Shown one piece after another: positions 8,445 through 21,942 of a stretch of DNA of 29,661 nt (positions are counted from its first letter, which is position 1; every line of letters begins with the position of its first letter). The stretch lies in NCBI RefSeq assembly GCF_041601295.1, contig NZ_JBFIII010000031.1, positions 1 to 29,661 on the forward strand, read 5' to 3'. Under the pieces are notes generated by a model that saw only the letters and a list, made by a program, of their open reading frames with translations, searched no databases and was not told the origin of the DNA. The DNA is from Immundisolibacter sp. GTDB taxonomy: Bacteria; Pseudomonadota; Gammaproteobacteria; Immundisolibacterales; Immundisolibacteraceae. Both the position numbers and the translations under genes were made by a program.

Positions 8445-9782
8445 ATGACCGACGGCGCAGATTTCGTGGTCCACGCTCGTTGGGTGATCCCGGTAGAGCC
8501 TGCATCGGTGGTGTGGCAGCACCACAGTGTGGCGGTCAGCGGTGGTCGTATCGCTGCCATCCTGCCGACCGAAGAGGCCCGCCAGCGGTATGCCGACTGG
8601 GTGCAGGTGGACCTGCCGCGGCATGCGCTGATACCCGGTCTGGTGAATGCACACACCCACGCTGCCATGACGCTGCTGCGGGGCCTGGCCGACGATCTAC
8701 CGCTGATGCCCTGGTTGCAGCAGCACATTTGGCCGGCCGAGCAGCGCTTTGTCGGGCCGCAGTTCGTGCGCGATGGCAGCGCGCTGGCGGTGGCGGAGAT
8801 GATCCAGGCCGGTGTGACGTGTTTTTCCGACATGTATTTCTTTGGCGAGGAAACCGCCCAGGTAGCGGCTGCCGCGGGCCTGCGTGCGGTGATTGGCCTG
8901 ATCGTGTTCGACTTTGCCAGTGCTTACGGTACCGACGCCGACGACTACCTGCGCAAGGGGCTGGCCGTGCACGATGCCTGGCGCGAGCACCCACTGATCC
9001 GCACCGCCTTTGCGCCGCACGCGCCCTATACCGTGGGCGATGCCGCGCTGGCCAGGCTGGCGACGCTGGCCGAGGAACTTGACCTGCCGTTGCACATGCA
9101 CCTGCATGAAACCGCGCACGAAGTCGCGGAAGGCGAAGCCCAGCACGGCATGCGTCCACTGGAGCGGGTGGCGCAACTGGGCCTGCTGTCGCCGCGCCTG
9201 ATTGCCGTGCACGCGACCCAGCTGTTGCCGGGTGAGATTGAGGCCCTGGCCCGGCACGGTGCCAGCGTGGTGCACTGTGCCGAGTCCAACATGAAACTGG
9301 CGTCCGGTGTGTGCCCGGTGAGCGCTCTGCTGGCCGCCGGGGTCAACGTGGCCATCGGTACCGACGGCGCCGCCAGCAACAATGATCTGGACCTGCTGGG
9401 CGAGCTGAAGACCGCCGGCCTGCTGGCCAAGCTCACCAGCCAGGACGCCGCCGCCGTGCCGGCGGCAACGCTGTTGCACATGGGTACCCTGGGCGGTGCC
9501 CGGGCGCTGGGCCTGGACCACGAAATTGGCTCGCTGCTGGCGGGCAAGGCGGCCGACATGGTGGCGCTCGACCTGTCCGCCGCGCACTGCCAGCCGGTAC
9601 ATGATCCGATTTCGCAGATCATTTACGCCGCCGGGCGTGACGCGGTGAGCGATGTGTGGGTGGCGGGCCGCCGACTGCTGCATGAGCGCCGCCCGATAAC
9701 GCTCGACGCGGATGCCATCGTGGCGCGGGCGGCCGAGTGGGGCGAGCGTATCGGTGTCGCCGATCGCCAGAATGCTGGCTAG
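8445..9782 (+). CDS. Amidohydrolase of the MtaD/TrzA deaminase type
   Basis: A 445-residue TRZ/ATZ-family metal-dependent hydrolase, most like 5'-methylthioadenosine/S-adenosylhomocysteine deaminase (MtaD). Metal-binding NAHTHAAM lies near residue 70. HMHLHETAHEV carries the next His and an acidic catalytic residue, VHATQ a further His, and the metal-binding Asp is in IGTDGAASNNDLDLL. The early IPGLVNAHTH and late GKAADMVALDL blocks are standard for the superfamily. The ATG at 8445 has AGGA 8 nt upstream; an ATG at 8439 is too close to it. It is followed after 47 bp by nagZ in the same direction, a pairing that suggests salvage metabolism (purine nucleosides and cell-wall sugar). Guanine- or N-ethylammeline-type deaminase activity cannot be excluded. 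Confidence 0.85.
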   Translation: MTDGADFVVHARWVIPVEPASVVWQHHSVAVSGGRIAAILPTEEARQRYADWVQVDLPRHALIPGLVNAHTHAAMTLLRGLADDLPLMPWLQQHIWPAEQRFVGPQFVRDGSALAVAEMIQAGVTCFSDMYFFGEETAQVAAAAGLRAVIGLIVFDFASAYGTDADDYLRKGLAVHDAWREHPLIRTAFAPHAPYTVGDAALARLATLAEELDLPLHMHLHETAHEVAEGEAQHGMRPLERVAQLGLLSPRLIAVHATQLLPGEIEALARHGASVVHCAESNMKLASGVCPVSALLAAGVNVAIGTDGAASNNDLDLLGELKTAGLLAKLTSQDAAAVPAATLLHMGTLGGARALGLDHEIGSLLAGKAADMVALDLSAAHCQPVHDPISQIIYAAGRDAVSDVWVAGRRLLHERRPITLDADAIVARAAEWGERIGVADRQNAG

Positions 9783-9829
9783 AACTTAACTGATCCATCC
9801 CCACCACAGCCAACTATTGAGGACACAAC

Positions 9830-10693
9830 ATGCCCCGACGATTGCCGCCCGGGCCGCTGGTGGTCGGTATCAGCGGCCCGCAGCTCACGGCGGAGGAAGA
9901 ACAGTTACTGCTACGGCCCTTGATCGGCGGCGTGATTCTGTTCGAGCGCAATTTTGTCGACGCGGACCAAACGCGCGCCTTGTGCGCGCACGTCCATGCC
10001 CTGCGCGAGCCACGGCTGTTGATTGCAGTGGACCCGGACGGCGGGCGGGTGCAGCGCCTGCGGGCCGGTTTCACGCCACTGCCGGCGGCGAGCGTCTACG
10101 GTCGGACCCATGACCTGGACCCTGGCCGGGGGCTGGCGCTGGCGCGTGCCGGTGGACTGGTGATGGCGGCCGAAGTGCTGGCCGTGGGTATCGACCACAG
10201 CTTTGCGCCGGTGCTGGACCTCGACTACGGCGTCAGCGACATCATCGGTTCGCGGGCTTTCCATGCCCAGGCGCGGGTCGCCGCAGCGCTGGCCGCCGCC
10301 TTTGCCTCCGGCATGGTCGATGCGGGCATGGCTGCCTGTGGCAAGCATTTTCCTGGCCACGGCGCGGTGGCGGCCGACACTCATATTGCGCATGTGGTGG
10401 ATAACCGTGAACTGGCCGAACTGCAAAACGACCTGTTGCCGTATCGGCAGCTGATCGACGCGGGTCTTGCCGCGGTGATGATGGCGCACGTGGTGTTCCC
10501 GGCGCTGGATGGGGAGCCGGCCGGTTTCTCGCGTCGCTGGGTGGGGGAGGTGCTGCGCGGGCAGCTCGGTTTTGACGGCGCTGTGTTCAGCGATGACCTG
10601 GGCATGGCCGGCGCCGCGGCAGTCGGTGATGTGCCGACCCGCGCCCGGCGGGCGCTGGTGGCAGGTTGCGATTACGTGCTCATCTGCAACTAG
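9830..10693 (+). CDS. nagZ: Beta-N-acetylhexosaminidase NagZ, cut short by in-frame TAG
   Basis: A glycoside hydrolase family 3 enzyme of peptidoglycan recycling, which removes GlcNAc from 1,6-anhydroMurNAc-peptides in the cytoplasm. Family blocks are intact: GPQLTAEEEQLL at the start, IAVDPDGGRVQRL near residue 60, GKHFPGHGAVAADTH near 165-180 with the catalytic Asp-His pair, MMAHVVFPALD, and GFDGAVFSDDLGM with the nucleophile Asp. The frame ends at TAG (10691-10693) straight after CDYVLICN, where relatives continue for about 50 residues. Reading on in the same frame gives a plausible NagZ tail to 10843, for a total of 337 codons, the normal length. So the product is 287 residues, lacking the last helices of the barrel, unless the TAG is read through or is an error. 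The ATG start has GAGGA upstream. Confidence 0.85.
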   Translation: MPRRLPPGPLVVGISGPQLTAEEEQLLLRPLIGGVILFERNFVDADQTRALCAHVHALREPRLLIAVDPDGGRVQRLRAGFTPLPAASVYGRTHDLDPGRGLALARAGGLVMAAEVLAVGIDHSFAPVLDLDYGVSDIIGSRAFHAQARVAAALAAAFASGMVDAGMAACGKHFPGHGAVAADTHIAHVVDNRELAELQNDLLPYRQLIDAGLAAVMMAHVVFPALDGEPAGFSRRWVGEVLRGQLGFDGAVFSDDLGMAGAAAVGDVPTRARRALVAGCDYVLICN

Positions 10694-10843
10694 CCCGACG
10701 CCACCCGCGCCACGCTGGCAGCCCTGGCGCCAGCGACCGTTCCAGGGCGCCGGCACCTGGCATTGCTGGCGCGCCCGTCAGGCGGGCAGGGCGGGCGGCA
10801 GCTTGCCGCGGCACGGGACATGCTCACCACCCACCAGGCCTGA
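10694..10843 (+). pseudogene. nagZ: Detached 3' remnant of nagZ
   Basis: In frame with nagZ beyond the TAG, 49 codons read PDATRATLAALAP and onward to LAAARDMLTTHQA, then TGA. This matches the position and length of the normal NagZ C-terminal tail after the ILVCN-type strand. The lack of other stops or frameshifts suggests the TAG is recent, for example one C-to-T change from CAG. Confidence 0.6.
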
Positions 10844-10915
10844 GCGTCGCCGGTAGCGGACGCGGTGCAGGGACGCACCGGCACGCCGGCTGTCCCGGAC
10901 ATTGGCTGGCAGTCG

Positions 10916-10957
10916 GTCGGACTTGGGGCTGATCGAATACGATCGCCCAAGTCCGAC
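10916..10957. repeat. Long perfect hairpin next to the MITE copy
   Basis: A 12-bp perfect stem, GTCGGACTTGGG at 10916-10927 and CCCAAGTCCGAC at 10946-10957, encloses a second 5-bp stem GATCG/CGATC with loop AATA. It lies 6 bp left of the first target-site duplicate of the mobile element, downstream of nagZ and downstream of the convergent efflux operon. There is no U tract on either side. It could act as a bidirectional, Rho-assisted terminator or be a separate palindromic repeat. Confidence 0.5.
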
Positions 10958-10967
10958 AGGCTGCTAG

Positions 10968-11118
10968 GGAACCGCTAATTTATTCAGCGGCTCCCGCAGC
11001 GCAGGGGCGCGCTGCCAAAATCTGTGGCTGTAAGTCACTGATTTTGTGAGTCATTGGAAAACCACGCTTTTCCGATGACGGGCGCTGACAATCCAGGACG
11101 GATTTATTCAGCGCTTCC
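10968..11118. mobile_element. MITE-like element, copy 1 (151 bp)
   Basis: A non-coding element flanked by CTAG at 10964-10967 and 11119-11122, which reads as a 4-bp target duplication. The ends are imperfect inverted repeats: the left begins GGAACCGCTAATTTAT, the right on the opposite strand GGAAGCGCTGAATAAAT. A second copy at 26784-26935 is about 86% identical by hand alignment. Inside are three hairpins, the strongest with a 12-bp stem at 11050-11079. The YTAG target and GGAA ends fit IS5-family transposition; no transposase is encoded, so an IS elsewhere would have to move it. The TAG of the right duplicate is the stop codon of the efflux lipoprotein gene. Confidence 0.8.
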
Positions 11119-12468
11119 CTAGAGCGCGGTATTCCCGCCCAGCGCCCGGTAAAGGGATACCGCCGCGGTGAAGCGTTCCAGCCGGGCGCCGACGGCGGCA
11201 TCGTCGGCCTGGATCTGGCTGCGCAGGGCGTCCAGCAGCACCTGGTAGTCCGCAGCTCCGGCTTCGAAGCGGGCGCGAGCACCCGCGTACGCGTCACGGG
11301 CGGCGGCGGCCGCCCGGTCCAGTGCCTGGCTGCGCGCCTCGCTCTGGCGCTGGGCGTCGAGCGCATCGCTCACTTCCCGGTAACTGGTGAGCACGGCCTG
11401 GCGATACTGGGCGACCAGCTCGGCTTGACGCGCCTCGTTACGCGCGACTTCGCCGCGCAGGGCGCCACCACGAAACAGCGGCGCCAGTGCGCTGCCGGTC
11501 AGGGTGGTCAGGGTGGCCGCCGGGCTGCGAGTCCAGGACCGGTCCCAGCTTATTTGCAGGCTTGGGTACAGCGCCGATCGGGCCGCCCCGAGGTCCGCGC
11601 CCGCGGCCTGAAGCTGCGCCTCCGCCCGGCGCAGATCGGGCCGGCGGGTCAGCAGGGTCGCCGGTACGGTTGGCGTCACTGCCGGCAGTACCAGCGCTTC
11701 CCAGGCTACTGCGGGGGCAGTAAATTCCGGGCTGGCGGCGCCGCTTAGCAGGGCGAGCTGATTACGGAAGCCGGCTTCGCTCTGCGCCAGGGTGGCCACG
11801 CTGGCTTCGGTGGTGGCGACCACGGTGCGCTGTTGGTCGCGTTCCAGGGTAGATACGCGGCCGGCATCCAGGCGCGCGTCCAGCACCGCCAGTACGCCCT
11901 GGGCATTGGCCAGGTTCGCCCGCGCCAGTGCCAGTCGCTTGCCGGTCGCGGACAGATTCAGAGCCGCCTGGGTTACCTCGGCGACGGTGAGCAGGCGCAG
12001 TGCCTCGTGGTCGAAGCGGCTCTCCGCCAGTCGCTCGCGCGCGGCCTGGCGGGTCGCGGCCACCCGTCCGAACAAGTCCAGTTCATAGGCGACCGAGATC
12101 TGGCCGGTATGGCGGATGCCACCCGCGGCGGCCGAGGCAGAATTGCCGCTGCGGGTCGTGTCGGTAGTGGTCAGCGCGGCGTCTACCTGCGGCCAGGTGG
12201 CGGCACCGGCGACCACCGCGGCGGCGCGCGCCTGGGCAATGCGCTGTATCGCGGCCGCCAGATCCTGGTTGGCGGCGAGGGCGTTTTCCACCAACCCGTC
12301 GAGCGGCGGGCTGGCGAAGCTTTGCCACCAGCGGTCAGGTAGCGTTTGGGCGTGGAGCCCGGCCTGTGGCCAGGATGCCGGTTCCGGCACTTGCGGGCGC
12401 TGGTAGGCCGGTGTCAGGTTGCAGCCGGTAATGGCCAGCACCAGGACAGACACGATGGTTCCGCGCAT
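11119..12468 (-). CDS. Outer-membrane efflux lipoprotein (NodT/OprM, TolC-like)
   Basis: A 449-residue outer-membrane factor that forms the exit duct of a tripartite pump. A lipoprotein signal peptide ends in LAITGC (Cys near residue 16), followed by NLTPAYQRPQVPEP, the usual start of NodT-type factors. Two TolC-like helical repeats follow (around RIAQARAAAVVAG and AAAARDAYAGARARFEAG), with the typical LLTRRPDLRRAEAQL and YPSLQISW blocks. It starts 4 nt after the macB stop, making it the third gene of the macA-macB operon and the dedicated outer-membrane partner. Its TAG stop lies within the target-site duplication of the adjoining MITE, so the insertion landed exactly at the gene end without lengthening it. 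Confidence 0.9.
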   Translation of the reverse strand: MRGTIVSVLVLAITGCNLTPAYQRPQVPEPASWPQAGLHAQTLPDRWWQSFASPPLDGLVENALAANQDLAAAIQRIAQARAAAVVAGAATWPQVDAALTTTDTTRSGNSASAAAGGIRHTGQISVAYELDLFGRVAATRQAARERLAESRFDHEALRLLTVAEVTQAALNLSATGKRLALARANLANAQGVLAVLDARLDAGRVSTLERDQQRTVVATTEASVATLAQSEAGFRNQLALLSGAASPEFTAPAVAWEALVLPAVTPTVPATLLTRRPDLRRAEAQLQAAGADLGAARSALYPSLQISWDRSWTRSPAATLTTLTGSALAPLFRGGALRGEVARNEARQAELVAQYRQAVLTSYREVSDALDAQRQSEARSQALDRAAAAARDAYAGARARFEAGAADYQVLLDALRSQIQADDAAVGARLERFTAAVSLYRALGGNTAL

Positions 12469-12472
12469 GGCG

Positions 12473-14407
<1,935 letters not shown>

Positions 14408-14409
14408 TA

Positions 14410-15561
14410 TCAGATGCCCCAGCGCGGCCGGGTGGGCTTGGCCTTGGGAGGCGGTAACAGCACCTCGTCGCCGAGTGCCAGGCCGGCCCGGATTTCTGCC
14501 TGGGCCCGCGTCACCAGGCCCACGTGCACGACGATGATCGCAACCTGGTCGGTTTTGCGGCGGCGCACCTCATAGGCCTGGCCCTGCGCGGTGTCCTGTC
14601 CGGGCCGGCGTCGCCCCAGTGCGGTGGTGGGGATCACCAGTGCTTTCTCGGCGCGAGATACGTGGAAAAACATCTGCGTGCTCATGCCGTTCATGAGTTG
14701 GCCATCCCGGTTCTCCACGTCGGCCAGAACGTTGTAGAGCACCACATCGTTGATCAGTTCCGGCGATGGCAGTATCTGTCTGACGACGGCCTCCCAACGG
14801 CGTTCAATCGCGCCCAGCGTACTGAAGGAGACGCGCATGCCAGGCCGTATTCGCGGCACGTCGGCCTCGGCCACCTGGGCGCGCACGGTCATGGTGCCCA
14901 GATCCGCGATCTGCAGGATCACCGGCGCGATCTGGTTCGCGTTCAGGGTCTGCCCCTCGCGCGCGGTTTTGGTCACCACGGTGCCGCTCAACGGTGCATA
15001 GATGCGGGTGTAGCTGAGGTTGGCTTCGTCGCCCGCGAGGGTCGAGCGGGCTTCGTCAATTTGCGCCCGCAGGGAGGCTGCGCGAGCTTGCGCGACGCGC
15101 AGCGCGGACTCGCTTTCCTCCACGGCTTCCTGGCTTACGGCGCGTGCCTCGATCAGCTTCCGGTTGCGGGCCAGGACCTGGCCAGCATAGATGCTCTGCG
15201 CTTCCTGTTCGGCAAGCTGGGCCGCCAGGGACGCCAGTCGTGCCCGATCGGCCTCCACCCGGGCGGCGTAGATGCGCGGGTCGATTTCGGCGATGAGCTG
15301 GCCACGGCTGACGGCGTCGCCTATCTCCACATGCAGCCGGCTGAGTTGCCCGGATACCTGGGCGCCCACATCGACGAATTCCTTCGGTTCCAGTTTGCCC
15401 TGGGCGGTGATGATCTCCTCCAGGTCGCTGCGCTCGACCCGCGCAACCGGGGTGGCGGCATGATCGGCGATACCGGAAGCGCGGTAGCGATAGCCCACCA
15501 CCGTGACGATGGCGACCACGGCCAGAACAGCCAGGAGTCCCCAGCGCGTGCGTTTGTTCAA
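14410..15561 (-). CDS. macA: MacA-type periplasmic adaptor (membrane fusion protein)
   Basis: A 383-residue periplasmic adaptor that links MacB to the outer-membrane channel and stimulates its ATPase. An N-terminal membrane anchor (about residues 7-24, LLAVLAVVAIVTVVGY) is followed by the first half of the lipoyl-like domain (ITAQGKLEPKEFVDVGAQVSG). A long coiled coil of about 100 residues rich in Ala, Glu and Arg comes next, then the second lipoyl half (APLSGTVV) and the beta-barrel domain (ADVENRDGQLMNGMSTQM). The start is TTG at 15561 with AAGGACGG about 10 nt upstream. It heads the macA-macB-outer-membrane factor operon. A 16-bp palindrome 36 bp upstream suggests control by a dimeric repressor that is not encoded here. 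Confidence 0.92.
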   Translation of the reverse strand: MNKRTRWGLLAVLAVVAIVTVVGYRYRASGIADHAATPVARVERSDLEEIITAQGKLEPKEFVDVGAQVSGQLSRLHVEIGDAVSRGQLIAEIDPRIYAARVEADRARLASLAAQLAEQEAQSIYAGQVLARNRKLIEARAVSQEAVEESESALRVAQARAASLRAQIDEARSTLAGDEANLSYTRIYAPLSGTVVTKTAREGQTLNANQIAPVILQIADLGTMTVRAQVAEADVPRIRPGMRVSFSTLGAIERRWEAVVRQILPSPELINDVVLYNVLADVENRDGQLMNGMSTQMFFHVSRAEKALVIPTTALGRRRPGQDTAQGQAYEVRRRKTDQVAIIVVHVGLVTRAQAEIRAGLALGDEVLLPPPKAKPTRPRWGI

Positions 15562-15596
15562 CGTAGATATCCGTCCTTGGGCCGACTGCGAGGGTT

Positions 15597-15612
15597 TGAC
15601 CGCTGGCGGTCA
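15597..15612. promoter_or_regulatory. 16-bp palindrome upstream of macA (candidate operator)
   Basis: TGACCGCTGGCGGTCA has perfect 7-bp arms around TG. On the minus strand it begins right after a -10-like TATCCT (15613-15618), so it would cover the transcription start of macA. This is the classic place for a TetR- or MarR-type repressor site. No -35 of good quality was found. Confidence 0.45.
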
Positions 15613-15672
15613 GGATAGTGTGCTGAATGACCTCAGGGGTGGAAAGCTGTGGCCGGCTGGCAGGCCAACGGG

Positions 15673-16173
15673 CTAAGTCCCGTCACTCGGTCGCAGCAGC
15701 AAACGTAGCGCCAGAAGCCCTAGCATGGCAAACCACAGCAGCGCCCAGGCCGCGATGCCGAGTCCCAGGAACTGCCAGGTGTTCTCGGCACACTCCCCGG
15801 AGCCGCGCAGCACCATGGACAGCGTTTTGAGCAGCGGAAAATTGCCGATCATGTAATCGAGGCCCGGCCCGCATGCGGGCACGGCATCGGCCGGCAGCGA
15901 CTGCAGCCACACCTGGCGGCCGGCAACGCCGCCGCCCAGGCCGGCGAACAACAGGGCCAGCAAGGCCAGTACGCGGGTGCCGACTTTGCGCCGGCCAATC
16001 AGAGCCCCAGCCAGGAAGCTTGTTCCGACTGCCATGAAGGCAAGCCGCTGCAGAATGCACAGCGGGCACGGTTCCAGCCCGTGGGCGAATTCGAGGTAAT
16101 AGCCGAAGCCGAGCAAACCCGCGCACGCCGCGGCGGCCAGCCCGCACCACTGGCGGGGAGTCAGTGTCGGCAT
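15673..16173 (-). CDS. dsbB: Disulfide bond formation protein B
   Basis: A 166-residue inner-membrane protein that reoxidises DsbA and passes electrons to quinone. It has four membrane segments. The first periplasmic loop holds the redox pair CPLC (about residues 36-39), and the second loop the pair in PACGPG and GSGEC. An Arg follows CPLC closely (CILQR), consistent with the quinone-interacting Arg of the family. GGAG stands 9 nt before the ATG. It is 80 bp downstream of sodB in the same direction and may share its transcript; the link would be oxidative and envelope redox stress. Length is typical. Confidence 0.93.
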   Translation of the reverse strand: MPTLTPRQWCGLAAAACAGLLGFGYYLEFAHGLEPCPLCILQRLAFMAVGTSFLAGALIGRRKVGTRVLALLALLFAGLGGGVAGRQVWLQSLPADAVPACGPGLDYMIGNFPLLKTLSMVLRGSGECAENTWQFLGLGIAAWALLWFAMLGLLALRLLLRPSDGT

Positions 16174-16216
16174 GGTCCAGACTCCGGCAGGTCCGTTGCT
16201 TCAGGCAGAAAGCGCA

Positions 16217-16236
16217 GGGGGCGTCATGGTGCCCCC
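16217..16236 (-). terminator. Hairpin between sodB and dsbB
   Basis: A 6-bp all-GC stem, GGGGGC/GCCCCC, has an 8-nt loop and is followed on the minus strand by TGCGCTTTC. It sits 17 nt after the sodB stop and could be a weak terminator or attenuator before dsbB. The U tract is poor, so confidence is low. Confidence 0.35.
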
Positions 16237-16253
16237 CGCCAAACAACGCGATT

Positions 16254-16832
16254 TCAGCCGAAATTGCGAGCCACGAAGTCCCAGTTGACCAGATTCCAGA
16301 ACGACTCCACATACTTCGGCCGCGCATTGCGGTAATCGATGTAGTAGGCGTGTTCCCAGACGTCACAGGTCAGCAGCGGCGTGTGGCCGGTGGTCAGCGG
16401 GCAACCCGCGTTGCTGGTGCTGACCAGCTCCAGGTCGCCGGATGCGTTCTTGACCAGCCAGCCCCAGCCGGAACCGAAGGTTGTGATGGAGGTCTGGCTG
16501 AATTTTTCCTTGAACGCATCGAACGATCCGAAGGTCTTGTCGATCGCGGCGGCCAGGGCCCCGCCGGGTTTGCCGCCGGCCTTCGGCGCCACGCAATTCC
16601 AGTAGAAGGTGTGATTCCAGATCTGCGCCGAGTTGTTGAACACGCCGCCGCTGGACTTGCGCACGATGTCCTCCAGGGACAGGTTCTCGAATTCGGTGCC
16701 TGGAATCAGCTTGTTCAGGTTGTCGACATAAGTCTTGTGGTGCTTGCCGTGGTGAAATTCCAGGGTTTCGGCGGAGATATGTGGCGCCAGGGCGTCGATG
16801 GCGTAGGGCAGGGGTGGCAGTTCGTGGGTCAT
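16254..16832 (-). CDS. sodB: Superoxide dismutase, Fe type
   Basis: A 192-residue cytoplasmic superoxide dismutase converting superoxide to oxygen and peroxide. All four metal ligands are visible: the first His in FHHGKHHKTYVDNLN, the second in NHTFYWNC, and Asp and His in DVWEHAYYIDYRN. The Gln in NNSAQIWNHTFYW and the overall length match iron-dependent SodB rather than SodA. The ATG at 16832 has GAGGAG 6-8 nt upstream; longer in-frame upstream sequence is not SOD-like. The upstream gap to gltB is shared and divergent; an AT-rich TTAATATTT about 50 bp upstream may be its -10 region, without a clear -35. Confidence 0.96.
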   Translation of the reverse strand: MTHELPPLPYAIDALAPHISAETLEFHHGKHHKTYVDNLNKLIPGTEFENLSLEDIVRKSSGGVFNNSAQIWNHTFYWNCVAPKAGGKPGGALAAAIDKTFGSFDAFKEKFSQTSITTFGSGWGWLVKNASGDLELVSTSNAGCPLTTGHTPLLTCDVWEHAYYIDYRNARPKYVESFWNLVNWDFVARNFG

Positions 16833-17332
16833 GGGGACTCCTCGTGATACGGATGGTTGGGACCGGGCGCCGGGCGCGGGGTCGGGAAATATTAAGTGGC
16901 CGATCGGCCGTCGGCACAGCCTACGCAAAGGAAATTGCAAGGCCGCTTCAGTCTAGCAGGTTGGCTTGCCGGGATTGACTTCGCGTACGGCGGCAACCCT
17001 CCGGCCAGGAGCGCCTTGGATGAGGCGACGGGTGGCGATACTGGATGGGGGGTCGAGCGGCTGACGGTATTGCGTGACGTATGCGAGTGGGCTGTGCGGT
17101 GGTGCGGTCGGGTACGGGATGTTTGACCATTGCACTGCGGCGACCCGACTAAAGGCGTACCCGCGAGCACTTTAAATAATTAATTTATAGTGTTTTTTAT
17201 GGCTTATAGTGGCCAACGTAGGTGCCGCAAGTGGCGCTTCCCGCTGGAGCATGGGGAATGCTCTGCCACGCGTGGTCCCGGCTGCTCGCGAATGAGGACT
17301 GCAGAATTGCTCATTTGTGGGGCAGGCCGTGG
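16833..17332. other. Divergent sodB/gltB intergenic region with AT-rich island
   Basis: A 500-bp gap with no supported gene. Most is GC-rich, but 17172-17210 is strikingly AT-rich (TTTAAATAATTAATTTATAG and onward) and holds two TATAGT boxes, at 17187-17192 and 17205-17210. Either could be the gltB -10; no matching -35 stands at the right distance, so an activator or an UP-element-like contact is likely. A TTGACC near 17124 is another possible -35. No riboswitch-like fold was recognised. Confidence 0.4.
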
Positions 17333-21883
<4,551 letters not shown>

Positions 21884-21942
21884 TCCGCGCCTGACTGACG
21901 TCTTGTTGCCGACCACTTAACCGTCAAACTACGAACTCCCCT

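Noticed and set aside
8231..8833. 200-codon minus-strand frame covering the leuA leader and the 5' end of the amidohydrolase gene
   Set aside because: Most of it is antisense to the amidohydrolase and has no domain. Only its last 24-42 codons, beyond the predicted leuA promoter, are kept as a possible leader peptide.
9619..9813. Small minus-strand frame between the amidohydrolase and nagZ
   Set aside because: It overlaps the amidohydrolase end, is Arg/Pro-rich and has no ribosome site; it is a shadow frame.
10968..11118. Reading the structured 150-bp repeats as tRNA, riboswitch or CRISPR units
   Set aside because: There is no tRNA fold or CCA-type end, no spacer-repeat periodicity, and neither copy sits in a riboswitch-like position. 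Inverted ends with 4-bp duplications explain them better.
17060..17130. TTGACC near 17124 as a confident gltB -35
   Set aside because: No acceptable -10 stands 16-18 bp downstream, so it is mentioned only as a possibility.
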